A DNA stretch of 64,000 bases from Sandaracinaceae bacterium (lineage in GTDB: Bacteria > Myxococcota_A > Polyangia > Polyangiales > Houyiibacteriaceae), in contig JADJJE010000002.1 in NCBI GenBank assembly GCA_016706685.1, positions 372,001 through 436,000 of the forward strand. The letters run 5' to 3'. A program made the position numbers and the translations under genes. The notes beneath the pieces were generated by a model. It made no database searches. It saw only the letters and a list, made by a program, of their open reading frames with translations, and was not told the origin of the DNA. Positions 27,608 through 37,081 of the stretch are shown here, one piece after another. Each line of letters opens with the position of its first letter. Positions within the stretch are counted from its first letter, which is position 1.

Positions 27608-28876
27608 TCAGCGCGCAGGCGGGTCGCCTGCAGGCTCACCCTCCGTTGGCGGAGGCGGCAGGTTCACGAGTGGTCCGGCGGGGACCTCGGCGCCGCCCTC
27701 GGGCCCGAACACCGCTTGACGCAGGTGGTACACCGGCCGCGGGGGCACGTAGGTGGCGGCGCCCACGGTCATGATGCGCAGCACCGCGGCGCCCGTGGCG
27801 GCGATGGGGTTCGCGCGCTCGCGGCACTCGAGCGGAGCAGCCGGACCGTCGGTCATGACGCCCGAGCACAGGCCCGGCAGGATGAAGCCGCCGAAAGGCT
27901 CCGCCATGGGCTCGTTGGGCATGAACGGCCGCATCTGCCCACCCTGTGTGGTGGTCCACGCGTAGAGCCCGCCGTTCCAAGCCAGCAGGCGCTCACGCAC
28001 GGGGCGCTCGTCCGGGTAGCGGATCTCGAGCGGGAACATCCGCAGCCCGTGCTCGAGCTCGGCGCTGCCCAGGGTGACCACCACCTCCTCGCGCTCCGTG
28101 GAGGTCGTTGACGCCCCGAACGCAGCGGACGAGCGGCTGGACGTCACCAGCTCGTAGACCCAGCGGTTGCCATCCCGCAGCTGGAAGCGTGGGCTGCCCA
28201 GCTCGGCCCCGGCCGTGAGCGACATGGTGTGCCGCACGCGCATGGTGGAGGACGCGATCTCGAGGTCGTACGTGACCGGCCCCGGCTCGGTGGCGGTGAG
28301 GTTCTGCACGGGCGGGATGGGCCAGCCGTCGCCGCAAGACACCAGCGTGCGCACCGCGCGCGTGCGGCCCACGTGCAAGAAGCCGTGCCCTTCGCGCTCG
28401 AAGCGCGGCAAGCAGTCGAGCGCCACGAACCAGGTGGCGTGCGCCATGACCACGGCGCCCGCCAGCAGCGAAAGCGCGCCCGAGGTGAGCGCCAGCTTGG
28501 CCGGACGCCCCTGCACCTTGCGCGAGCGCTGCACCATGAGCCCAAGCAGGAAGAGCGAGGCCCCCAGCACCGACGACCACGTGGTGCGCTCGAGGAACGG
28601 ACGGAACACGCGGTAGGAGTGGATCTCGGCGGAGCCCCCGTAGGCCCCGCCCACCTTCCACCACGCCAGCATGGGCATGCCCACGAAGAGCGCGCCTACC
28701 GCGATGACGATGAGCAGCGGCATGCAGCCGAGCTGCGGTGCCCGCCGCCCGCCAGCCTTGGGCAGCGAGTAGAGCATGAGCGACAGCGCGCCGAGCGCGA
28801 TGGCCAGCGCCGACACCCACAGCGGCCATGGGTGGATGGTGAACTCGTGCCCCCGGTTGACGACTTGCTCGAGCAT
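27608..28876 (-). CDS. Hypothetical membrane protein
   Basis: 422 residues. The N-terminal half has four transmembrane helices (LWVSALAIALGALSLMLY, MPLLIVIAVGALFVGMPML, VLGASLFLLGLMV and LTSGALSLLAGAVVMA). The C-terminal half is an extracytoplasmic beta-rich domain with a proline-rich end. No family is recognised. The start overlaps the stop of the large kinase gene by one base, so it is translated from the same message and may be a kinase partner or target. Confidence 0.75.
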   Translation of the reverse strand: MLEQVVNRGHEFTIHPWPLWVSALAIALGALSLMLYSLPKAGGRRAPQLGCMPLLIVIAVGALFVGMPMLAWWKVGGAYGGSAEIHSYRVFRPFLERTTWSSVLGASLFLLGLMVQRSRKVQGRPAKLALTSGALSLLAGAVVMAHATWFVALDCLPRFEREGHGFLHVGRTRAVRTLVSCGDGWPIPPVQNLTATEPGPVTYDLEIASSTMRVRHTMSLTAGAELGSPRFQLRDGNRWVYELVTSSRSSAAFGASTTSTEREEVVVTLGSAELEHGLRMFPLEIRYPDERPVRERLLAWNGGLYAWTTTQGGQMRPFMPNEPMAEPFGGFILPGLCSGVMTDGPAAPLECRERANPIAATGAAVLRIMTVGAATYVPPRPVYHLRQAVFGPEGGAEVPAGPLVNLPPPPTEGEPAGDPPAR

Positions 28877-31800
28877 CAGGGGCTGAGCACCAGCGGCCAG
28901 GGGAGCCCGCTCAGCTCCTCACGCACCTCGGCGAGCCCCGCACGAACCTGCGCCATGGTGGCGCGCTGGGCGGGCTGGCGACGCAGCCCCGCCTGCAGCA
29001 AGCGCGCGAAGCGGCGCGTCTCCGTGAAGCGCGACAGCATCTGGATGCCCTCGGGCACGCCGTCGTGCTCGATGTGAGCCCCGATCATCCCGATCTCGGT
29101 GTCCGCGCTGAAGAGGCACAAGTTGGTGATGAGCTCGAACGCCATGCAGCAGAACGCGTAGACGTCCACGGGCGGGGCCAGATCCGACTCGAGCGCGCCC
29201 CACACCTCGGGGGCACCATACTCGGCGGTGCCGCAGCCCGGGCGCATGTGACGACCGGCCAAGCCGAAGTCCACCAGCACGGGCGACTCCACGCCGCCGT
29301 CACCCTGCCGCACGATGATGTTGGAGGGCTTCACGTCCAAGTGGCCGACGCCGATGGCGTGCATGGCCTCGAGGCCGGTGGCCACGCCCTCCAGCAGGCG
29401 CAGGGAGCGCGCCATGCTGAGGTCGCTGGTCTCGAGCAGGCGCTCGATGTTGGGGCCCTCCACCAGCTCCATCACGAGGATGGGCTTGGGCCGCGCGCCC
29501 GCGTCGAAAGTCACGAAACGCGCGATGTTCGGGTGGTCGGGCAGCGCCAAGAGCGCGCCGGCCTCCTCGCGGAAGAGCCGCAAGAACTCCGCCTCGGAGA
29601 GGGTGCGCGCTGCGGCGCCCGAGTAGTCCGGCACCTTGAGCGCGAACAGGTCGGCGCGCGCCGTGTGTCGCTCGCCGGCGCGCTTGGCGGCGAACACCGA
29701 GCCACCCGCGCCGTTGCCGATGGTGTCGGTGACGTAGAACCCGCCGAGCGTGCGGCTGGGCGGCATCCACGCGGGCATCTTGACCACCTTCTTGGTGGCC
29801 ACGAGCAGGCTCGGCCGCTCCGAGCGCGCGGCCTCCACCGGCAGGCGCGCGATGTACCGAATGGTGGCGCCGAGCACGTCGGCGATGGGCCGCGGAAAGT
29901 CGTGCAGCGCGGCCTCCACGAACGCGGCGGCCTCCTCGTCCAGCGGCTCGGCGCCCGAACGGATGGCGCGCTGCACGCGCAGGTCCATGAGCCGCAGTGT
30001 GGCCACCGAGTGCGGCTCGCCCACGTCCAGCATCGCAAGGCGGCGGCGCGCGCCCGCCACCAGCTGCGCGAGGTCCACCACGTAGTCCTCGAGGTCACCG
30101 AGCGGCGTGTCCGACGAGCGCTCCCCGAGCTCGGCCAGCGAGTCGCAGCGCAGCGCGGTGCCGAGCCCCCGGCACAGCCGGTTCAGCGCACCACGCAGGG
30201 CCTCGACGCGCGGCGAGCAGGCCACCGGGAGGTCGGCCGCCAGCTTGGCCATGGCGTCCACCGCCTCGAGCACACGGTCGCCGCGGTCGAGCGTCTGGGT
30301 GGCCTTCACCAGCCCCTGATACGCGTCGAGCGCGCGCTCCACCTCGGGCATCATGGAGGCCTCGGAGATGGAGCGGATGTCCTCGGCGCTCTCGCTGAAG
30401 TCGCCCGCGAAGATGACCACGTCGGAGATCTCGGCCACCTCCTCGCGCACGAGCGCGTCCATGGCGCGGGCCGAGGCGGCACACAGCGCGCGTCGGAGCC
30501 CCACCCCCTGGTCGCTGCGCAGGCGCGTGAGGAGCACGCGCGTGGTCAGCACGCGGCGCGCGCGCAGCATGTTCTCGCGCGCCTCCACCTGCGTGCCGTC
30601 GGCGTCCACGAGGTGCAGGAACGACTGCAGGCGGCGGATGCGCAGCGTGAACTGGTGGGGGTCCGCGGTGGGGCCCAAGGGCTCCCCCTCGTGGATGACC
30701 AGCCAGTTGGTGAGGCGCTGGAAGAGGTCCCCCAGCGTGCGGCGCGTGCCGTCCTCGTCGTCGGTCTCGGAGCGGCGCTTCAGCACCAGCAGGTTCACCA
30801 GGCCGTCCGTGCTGAGCAGCGCGGCGTCCAGCTCGCGCAGCGCCAGGAAGGCGGTCTGGCGCCCGAGCCGCTCGCTCAGGTCGCAGTCCTCGAGGCGCGT
30901 CACGCGCTCTTCGGTGGCCTTCAGGATCTCCTGCGCCATGCGCGCGGCCACCACAGGGCCGTCTTCCGCGAAGGCGCTGAGCGCGTCGGCCACCATCTGC
31001 GGCAGCGAGGTGGCGGCGTCGGCCTGGCGCTCGCCCAGCTCGTTGGCCACGGCGATCATGAGGGCCGCCTTGCCCTCGTCCTCGCGGTCGTCTCCGGCCA
31101 GCGCTTCGCGCAGCTGCACGCGCGCGCGCTGCGCCGCCCACACGGCGAAGTCTTCCCCCAGGCGCTCGCGCCGCAGGTCCAGCAGCACCTCGGCGATGGG
31201 CAGCGAGCCGTCGCGCACCAGCAGCTCGAGCAGCTCTTCCACGGCCTCGGGTTCGCGCTCGGCCGCGCGGGGCAGGCCCAGCATGAGCGCCGAAGGGAGC
31301 CCGCGGTCCTTGACCACCAGGTCGCTCGCCAGCAGCCGGTGACAGGCCGCCAGGGCGGACTCGGGCTGGACGGTGATGCTGGCGGCGAGGGACGCCGCCG
31401 CGCGCCGCCACTCGGTGACGCTCAGGCTGGGCGACAGGTTGTGGTGGATCTGCTCTTCGAGCGCGGGGACCGGAGTCCGCCAGGAGCCCGCGTGCCGAGG
31501 CCACGTGCCGCCACACCAGCGACTCGCGGTCGTTCAGCAGGCGGTTCCAGGCCTCGCTCACCTCGGTCGTGCGGAAGATCTGCACGCCCGACGCGTCGCC
31601 ATCCGCCGCGCGCTGGGCCGCCTCACGCGCCGCGCGCTCGATCAAGCGGGCCGCGAGCCGGCGTGAGGGCAGGGACCCCATGGCCGGGCGCAGCAGCCAC
31701 TCGTCGCGCAGCTCGTTGCTGGAGATGAGGGCATACGCCAGGCTGTCTGCGCGGGCGCCCGTGCCGATGGGCAGGTCCAGCGAGAGGGCCACGCGGGCGC

Positions 31801-32203
31801 GCACCCCCGGCCCGCTGAGCACGCGCGCGCGCCCGAGCGCCAGGCGGGTGGCCAGCGCCACGAAGGTGGCCGCGTTGCCCGTGTGCAGGCGCCGGAACAC
31901 CAGGCGCCCGATCTCGCGCTTGGCGTCGCTCGGGGGCAGGGCGGCCGCGAATTCGTAGAGCGAGGCCGCCGCGAAGGGGCCCGGGAGCCACTCGAGGTCG
32001 TCGAACAGGCGGTCCGCGCGGGCGCGCTCCACGCTGCGCAGCAGGTCGTCCGGGTCCAGCCCCTCGAGCGGCGCCGGGTGTTGCAGGTTGACGATGGTGG
32101 CGCCCAGCGTGGCGAGGCTCTGACGCCACAAGCCACGACGCTCCTCGGGGTCCTCCAGCCGATGGAGCTGCGTCAGGCCTTCGAGGTAGTCGCGCGTCCG
32201 CAT
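28876..32203 (-). pseudogene. Giant Ser/Thr protein kinase gene, split by one +1 frameshift
   Basis: Two open frames together describe one protein of about 1,100 residues. The 5' frame starts at ATG 32203 (MRTRDYLEGLTQLHRLEDPE) and stays coding to about 31470. Coding then continues in the +1 frame (VPALEEQIHHNLSPSLSVTE) to the stop at 28876. The N-terminal 800 residues are helical and unassigned. The C-terminal kinase domain has the loop GNGAGGSVF, Lys in FALKVPD, catalytic HLDVKPSN (Leu replaces the usual Arg before Asp) and DFGLAG. The second half alone could be made from GTG 31317 (813 residues). It is either a recent mutation, a sequencing error or, less likely, recoding. Confidence 0.75.
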
Positions 32204-32280
32204 GAGGGCGGGTCAGCCTAGCAGCGTTCCGCGCCTGCGGGACATTTTCCTGGCCCGCCGGCGGGGGGGTGCGGGACGAC

Positions 32281-34161
32281 TCAGAGGCTGTCCACGCGGT
32301 CGTCGTCGGGCACCGCGATACCCGCCATGCCCAGCAGGCGGAGGGCGTTGCTGGTCTTCACCACGCCTTCGCGCAGGCGGTAGTCGAAGATCATCTCGTC
32401 GCCGTCCATGACGTCCGTGAAGTGCACGTTGGTCACCTCGCCGACGCGCTCGTGCTCCAGCTCCGACAGCGCGATGTCGTGCGTGGCCGCGAGCCCCAGC
32501 GCGCCCCGGTCCAGCAGGTGGGTGAGCACGGCCCGCGCGCCCAGGTGGCGGGCCCGCGCGTTGGTGCCGCGCAACAGCTCGTCCAGCAGGAAGAGCAGCG
32601 GTGGTTGGCTGTCGGCGCCGGCCACCACGCTGCGCAGCTTGGCGAGCTCGGCGTGGAAGTAGCTGGCGCCCTTCTGCAGCGAGTCGTCCACGCGCATGCT
32701 GGCGCGCAGGCGCACCACCGGCAGCGAGAGGCTCTGGGCCAGCACCGGCCCGCCCGCGAGCGCGAGCGCGGTGTTCAGGCCCACGGCGCGCAGCAGCGTG
32801 CTCTTGCCCGCCATGTTGGAGCCCGTGATGATCAGCGCGTGGCCGGGGCCCCCCAGCGTCACGTCGTTGGGCACGCGGGCGCTCGCGGGAAGCAGCGGAT
32901 GGGCGAGGCCCTCGGCATGGTAGCCCTCGCTGGCCGACACGATGCGCGGGAAGCTGGCGTCGGGATCGGAGTCCAGGAACGACCCGAGCGACGACAGCGC
33001 CTCGAGCTCACCGAGGGCCGCGAACACGCGCTCGAGCTCGGTGCCCACGCTGCGGTTCCAACGCTCCAGCTGCAGGAGCACGTGCAGGTCCCACAGCGTG
33101 AACAGGTTCACGAAGAAGTGCACCGGGAACTGGTGGCGGAACTCGGCCAGGCCAGCCCAGCGGTCGAGGCGCCGCATGTACGACGATGGCGCGGTGCCTC
33201 CCGCGTGCACGTCCTGGTGCAGCTTCTGCAGGAGTGGGTCCTCGAAGCGCGCAGCCTCCACGCACGCGAGCGCGCTGGCGTAGGCCTCGATGTACCCACG
33301 CCGCGCGGCGATCAGCTCGAAGACGTCGAGCGGGTGCTTGGCGAGGCCCAGCGCCAGCAACGCTTGCAGGGCGAACGCGACCCAGAACGCGAGCGAGGGC
33401 ACGAGGCCGAGCCTGCCCGCGATGTAGAGACCCAGCAGCACCAGCGGCGACAGCACGATGAGCACCACCAGCGGCGTGCCCAGCACCCGCGGCGCGCGCT
33501 TGGTGAAGGCCAGGAAGGGGGCCGCGTCGAGCTTGTCGTTGCCCGTGGCGAGCCGCCCGGCGGCCTCGAGCTCCTGGCGGAAGTCGTGCAACGCGGCCAG
33601 CTCCCGCACGGCGCCCTGGCGCGCGAGGATCTCCGCTTCGGTGGCGGGTGCACCCAGCCAGCGCGCCAGTGTCTTGGTCCCCAGGAGCGTGCGGGCGGCA
33701 TCGAGCCGCTGCAGCAGGCTGGCCGGGCCCACCAGGTCGATGTCGATGGCGTAGGGGTGACCGCCAGGCAGTAGCCCGTCGTGCGCGGCCGGCAGCTGGC
33801 TGGCACGGCCCGTCATGCGCAGCACGTGGTCGTGGTGCACGGCGGCGCGCAGCTCGGCCTGGCGTTGGCGGCCCAGCAGCCGGGCGTGCACGCCCAGCAA
33901 TACCGCGAAGGCCAGCGTCCCGCCGATGGCGAGGTATAGCCCGAGCGCCCCACCACCCGTGGCCGCGCTGATGCCGCCGACCACCGCCGCCAGGAAGGCC
34001 ACCAGCCGCAGGAACGACACGCGGGCACTGGTCGAGCCGAGCGTGTTGGCCTCGTCGAGAAAGCGCCGCTCGGACGCGAGCGTGCGGGTCAGCGCGGGCG
34101 TCGGCGCGGTGGCTTCGGCTGCGGGGGCGGAGGCGGAGTCTGGTGGCGGAGAGGAGGGCAC
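32281..34161 (-). CDS. Membrane-associated MutS-like ATPase
   Basis: 626 residues. Only the MutS core and ATPase domains are present; the mismatch-binding and connector domains are missing. Two hydrophobic hairpins (about residues 50-95, VSFLRLVAFLAAVVGGISAA, and 230-275, LVVLIVLSPLVLLGLYIAGR) suggest membrane insertion. The ATPase has Walker A TGSNMAGKST and Walker B LLFLLDELLRGTN, followed by the dimer-interface ATHDIALSELE. It belongs with the MutS-like group with membrane helices; it should not do mismatch repair. Role unknown. Confidence 0.88.
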   Translation of the reverse strand: MPSSPPPDSASAPAAEATAPTPALTRTLASERRFLDEANTLGSTSARVSFLRLVAFLAAVVGGISAATGGGALGLYLAIGGTLAFAVLLGVHARLLGRQRQAELRAAVHHDHVLRMTGRASQLPAAHDGLLPGGHPYAIDIDLVGPASLLQRLDAARTLLGTKTLARWLGAPATEAEILARQGAVRELAALHDFRQELEAAGRLATGNDKLDAAPFLAFTKRAPRVLGTPLVVLIVLSPLVLLGLYIAGRLGLVPSLAFWVAFALQALLALGLAKHPLDVFELIAARRGYIEAYASALACVEAARFEDPLLQKLHQDVHAGGTAPSSYMRRLDRWAGLAEFRHQFPVHFFVNLFTLWDLHVLLQLERWNRSVGTELERVFAALGELEALSSLGSFLDSDPDASFPRIVSASEGYHAEGLAHPLLPASARVPNDVTLGGPGHALIITGSNMAGKSTLLRAVGLNTALALAGGPVLAQSLSLPVVRLRASMRVDDSLQKGASYFHAELAKLRSVVAGADSQPPLLFLLDELLRGTNARARHLGARAVLTHLLDRGALGLAATHDIALSELEHERVGEVTNVHFTDVMDGDEMIFDYRLREGVVKTSNALRLLGMAGIAVPDDDRVDSL

Positions 34162-34373
34162 GGGGGGTCGTTGTAGGCCACTGGAGGGGCCGCGGCCAGA
34201 ACGCAGCGCGGATCCCCACTCGGCGTGAGCGTTGTCGGCGGAAGGCGACGCTCACGTTCACGCTCGCTGCCGTTGACGTACGTCGACATTGTCGGACTCC
34301 CTCCCCCTGTCGGGGTAGGGCTGGGCGGTCCCAGCGAGTGAGGGGTTGATCATCGTCGCCGTCGCCGCCAAGG
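34162..34373. other. Intergenic segment before the S23-element remnant
   Basis: About 210 bases upstream of the MutS-like gene with no convincing gene. At 34246-34291 it holds short CACGTTCACGCTCG-like runs, weakly similar to the arms of the following element. At about 34303-34320 is a hairpin (CCCCCTGTCGGGG) of the same style as the inner hairpins of the palindromic repeat family. Confidence 0.5.
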
Positions 34374-34650
34374 AACGTAGACGTAGACGCAGACGTGGTC
34401 GTAGCCGTACTCGTGCTCGTAGACGTGCTCGTGCTCGTGCTCGTACTCGCCAACATCGACGTCGACAGAAAGCAGCTCCCGCCGCCCCAAGCCGACTTCT
34501 GGGCGTAGGGAGGGACGAGCAGCATCGCGAGGCGGTCGAGTTGCTGGGGCGGATGGTGTCGAAGCTGTCTCGGTAGCCGGTGGGGGGTGGTGGGACACGA
34601 GCATGAGCACGAGCACGAGCATGAGCACGTCAACGAGCACGACCACGTCT
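34374..34650. mobile_element. Degenerate copy of four-helix-bundle (S23) inverted-arm element
   Basis: Left arm 34374-34449 consists of ACGTAGAC and GTGCTC-type six-base repeats. A conserved spacer follows (34449-34496, 90% or more like 46147-46193), and then only the last 30 or so codons of the S23-type gene remain (34508-34576, QHRQAVELLGRM region with changes). Right arm 34593-34650 is built of GAGCAC repeats and is complementary to the left. Compared with the intact copy at 46.06-46.65 kb, about 260 bases with the start and most of the gene have been lost. No protein can be made. Confidence 0.8.
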
Positions 34651-34867
34651 AACGACTCATCACAAGTTCGTCGGGGCAGTCCGAGGCCGAGTGGATTTTG
34701 CAGGTTTCGTTCTGGGCCTTATTTCAAGGCACTTTTGGCGCCCCGGCTTGAAAAGCCGGGGCGCCCAAGTGCCTTGATACAAGCCGCTTCCGGCCCAGCG
34801 AGAGTCGGCCAGGGTCCTTGGGCCGGCTCCGGTGACCATGGGCCGAACTTGTGATGAGTCGTTAGAC
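34647..34867. repeat. 24-bp perfect inverted repeat enclosing palindromic element, locus 3
   Basis: Perfect 24-base inverted repeats lie at 34647-34670 and 34844-34867 (core GACTCATCACAAGTTCG). Inside, at about 34712-34784, is a member of the palindromic family: a near-perfect long hairpin with CAAGGCACTT outer ends and CGCCCCGGCTT-GAAA-AGCCGGGGCG inner stem split by a short loop. The left repeat touches the right arm of the S23 remnant, so elements are nested or fused here. Confidence 0.75.
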
Positions 34868-34961
34868 GACCACGTCGACGTGGACGTCCGCCAAGGACCA
34901 CGCGAACGACCACGACAACGCTCACGTCAACGTGGCCGCTGTGGTGGGCTTTGGGGGGCGC
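34868..34961. repeat. Low-complexity ACG/CACG-rich tract
   Basis: The segment repeats GACCACG, ACGTCGACGTGG and ACGACCACGACAACG motifs like the arms of the S23 element. It is probably another broken arm. No gene; it ends at the stop of the metalloprotease gene. Confidence 0.45.
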
Positions 34962-35813
34962 TCAGCGGCCGCGCAGCAGGCGGGTCAGGTGCTCTTTTTC
35001 CCAGGCCTGCGCCCGGGCGAAGCACTCGAAGGCGCGCTCGCGGCGGCGGAACTCGGGCGTGTGGAAGCAGCGCTTTCCGTCTTTTTCCACGGCCCCGAGG
35101 TCGTGGTGCAGCAGCTCGTGGAAGACCACGGACTCCACGTAGAAGTCGGGCACCCACTCTTGGTCGAGGACCGGGTGGATGCGGATGAGGCGCTCGTCCG
35201 CCGAGTACGTGCCCAGCTGGATGCTCTTGCGGCGACGACCACGCTGCATCCCGAGCACGCGGCGGCCCCAAGTGATGCGTGCCTCGGTGAAGCCCCCGAA
35301 GTGGCGGTCCACGATGTCGCTCATCATGGCGTCGAGGTCGTGCACCTCGCCCTCCACGCGGATGCGCGTGGAGCGCCGCTTGCTGCCGCTGATGGCGTCT
35401 TGCCGGGCAGCGATGTAGGCGTCGATGCGCCCCGAGGCGGCGCGGTCGGAGCGGCCCAGGTAGGCGCCGATGGCGTTCAGCGTGACGTCGTCGGCGTCGA
35501 GGAACATGTGGTGCAGACGCACCTCGAGCTTGCCGGCCCGGCGGCGCGCCGAGAGCATGGTGCGCCGGTTGTCCGTGAAGGCCACGCGCACGGGCTCGCG
35601 CAGCTGGGTGGCGATGTGCGTGGACAGCTGGCTGGCGCGCGAGAGCGCCTGGTCCGGGCTGCGCAGCAGGAAGGGCATGGGTGCGCTCAGCACGCGTGGG
35701 GCCTCATCGACCACGGCGGGGCGCGCAGCCGCCACCGGCGCGTGCGCACGCGCGTCGGCCCGCGCGGCAGGCGCGGCGGAGGGGCCGAAGTCGAATCCCA
35801 GCTGCAGAGTCAC
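34962..35813 (-). CDS. SprT-like zinc metalloprotease-fold protein
   Basis: 283 residues. The metal site is HELLHH (in VVFHELLHHDLG) with a third ligand likely in FHTPEFRRRE. The stretch ARITWGRRVLGMQ, then IQLGTYSADERLIRIHPVLD is the usual SprT/WLM-type arrangement before the HExxH helix. The first 50 residues are a low-complexity Ala/Pro region. It may be a DNA-protein crosslink-type or housekeeping zinc protease; the substrate is unknown. Confidence 0.85.
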   Translation of the reverse strand: MTLQLGFDFGPSAAPAARADARAHAPVAAARPAVVDEAPRVLSAPMPFLLRSPDQALSRASQLSTHIATQLREPVRVAFTDNRRTMLSARRRAGKLEVRLHHMFLDADDVTLNAIGAYLGRSDRAASGRIDAYIAARQDAISGSKRRSTRIRVEGEVHDLDAMMSDIVDRHFGGFTEARITWGRRVLGMQRGRRRKSIQLGTYSADERLIRIHPVLDQEWVPDFYVESVVFHELLHHDLGAVEKDGKRCFHTPEFRRRERAFECFARAQAWEKEHLTRLLRGR

Positions 35814-35845
35814 CGGGTGGGGCTACGGGATATGCCCCCCCTGTG

Positions 35846-37081
35846 TCAAGAAAGTTGCCGGCGGGTGCCGGTCTCTAGAACGAAGCTCACCGTGGTGGTG
35901 GCGCTGCCCCCGATGTTGAGGGTCTGTGCACGCCGGGCACCCCGCACCTGGGTTTCCCCTGCGCGATCCGTCACTTGGCGGGCGGCGTCCAACACCATGC
36001 GCACCCCGGTGGCCCCCACGGGGTGGCCGAGCCCGACGAGCCCGCCGCCCGGATTGACCACACACTGCCCCTCGCCACTGAATTGTCCATCGGCGATCCG
36101 TCGGCCCAGCTCCTCGGGGGCACCCAGGCCCAGGTGATGCAACAACATGAGGGCGGTGATGCTGAAGCAGTCGTGCAGCTCCACCACGTCCACGGCCTGC
36201 TGCGCGTCCCACCCGGCGCGCTGCCGTGCCTGCGCCACCGCGCGGGCGACCTCCGGAAAGGGCAGGCCCGTGCTGGGCGCGCGGCCCAGCTTCTCGGCCA
36301 GCGACATGGGCGCCGTGCGGTGCCCGAAGCCACGCAGCACAGCAAAGGAGTCACGTACACCCAGCCTGGCCAAGAAGCGCTCGCTGACCAGCACGAGCGC
36401 GGCCGCGCCGTCCGTGATCTGCCCGCAGTCGAAGCGCCGCAGCGGGGCCTCCACCAGCGGGTTCAGCACGTCGTCGAGCTCGAAGCTGCCCTCGGGGAAT
36501 GCCCACGCGCGCGTCTGCGCCAGCGGGTTCCGCGCCGCGTTCTCGAACATGCGCGCAGACCACGCGAGCCCCGCCTCGGGGCCCACGCCGAAGCGCTGCG
36601 CATAGAAGCGGGCCACCTCGGCGAACAGCGTGGGCCACACGAAGCGCGCGTCCTGCGCCTCGCGCCCGTGGAAGGCGGCCACGCCCAAGTGCGCCGCCGC
36701 GGTGGCTCCGTCCACGTTTCGCATCTGCTCCACACCCAGCACCAACGCCACGTCGTAGTGCCCCGCTTGCAGCTCGGCGCAGGCCGCCAAGAGGGCCACG
36801 CTGCCGGACGCGCACGCGGCCTCGTGGCGCGCGCTGGGCACGCCCACCAGGTCTTCGTGCATGGACGGGAAGAAGCCGCCCAGCTGGCCCTGGTGCGCGA
36901 ACAGCTCGGCCGTGAAGTTGCCCACGTGCACGGTCTCGACGTCCGCCCACGCGAGCCCCGTGTCGGTGAGAGCGGCCGCCGTGGTGGCGCGCATCACGTC
37001 GAAGAGCGAGCTGCCTTCGCGTGCGAAGTTCCGTGCGAAGTCGGTCTGTGCGCCGCCCAGCACGAACAGCGGCGCCATCAC
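35846..37081 (-). CDS. Thiolase family protein (SCP-x/acetyl-CoA acetyltransferase-like)
   Basis: 411 residues. The nucleophilic cysteine is in HEAACASGS. The C-terminal catalytic motifs are VELHDCFS and NPGGGLVGLGHPVGATG, which resemble SCP-x thiolases: HDCF replaces the NEAF motif of classical thiolases. It likely cleaves or condenses a branched or sterol-type 3-ketoacyl-CoA. It overlaps the upstream carotenoid oxygenase gene by 4 bases (ATGA). Being in one operon with an oxygenase suggests side-chain degradation of an isoprenoid-like compound; this is inference. Confidence 0.9.
   Translation of the reverse strand: MMAPLFVLGGAQTDFARNFAREGSSLFDVMRATTAAALTDTGLAWADVETVHVGNFTAELFAHQGQLGGFFPSMHEDLVGVPSARHEAACASGSVALLAACAELQAGHYDVALVLGVEQMRNVDGATAAAHLGVAAFHGREAQDARFVWPTLFAEVARFYAQRFGVGPEAGLAWSARMFENAARNPLAQTRAWAFPEGSFELDDVLNPLVEAPLRRFDCGQITDGAAALVLVSERFLARLGVRDSFAVLRGFGHRTAPMSLAEKLGRAPSTGLPFPEVARAVAQARQRAGWDAQQAVDVVELHDCFSITALMLLHHLGLGAPEELGRRIADGQFSGEGQCVVNPGGGLVGLGHPVGATGVRMVLDAARQVTDRAGETQVRGARRAQTLNIGGSATTTVSFVLETGTRRQLS

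Noticed and set aside
34350..34646. Open frames encoding repeats of Ser-Thr, Val-Leu or Val-Asp within the hexamer arms
   Set aside because: They arise from the six-base tandem units of the inverted arms; they have no start context and no conserved end.
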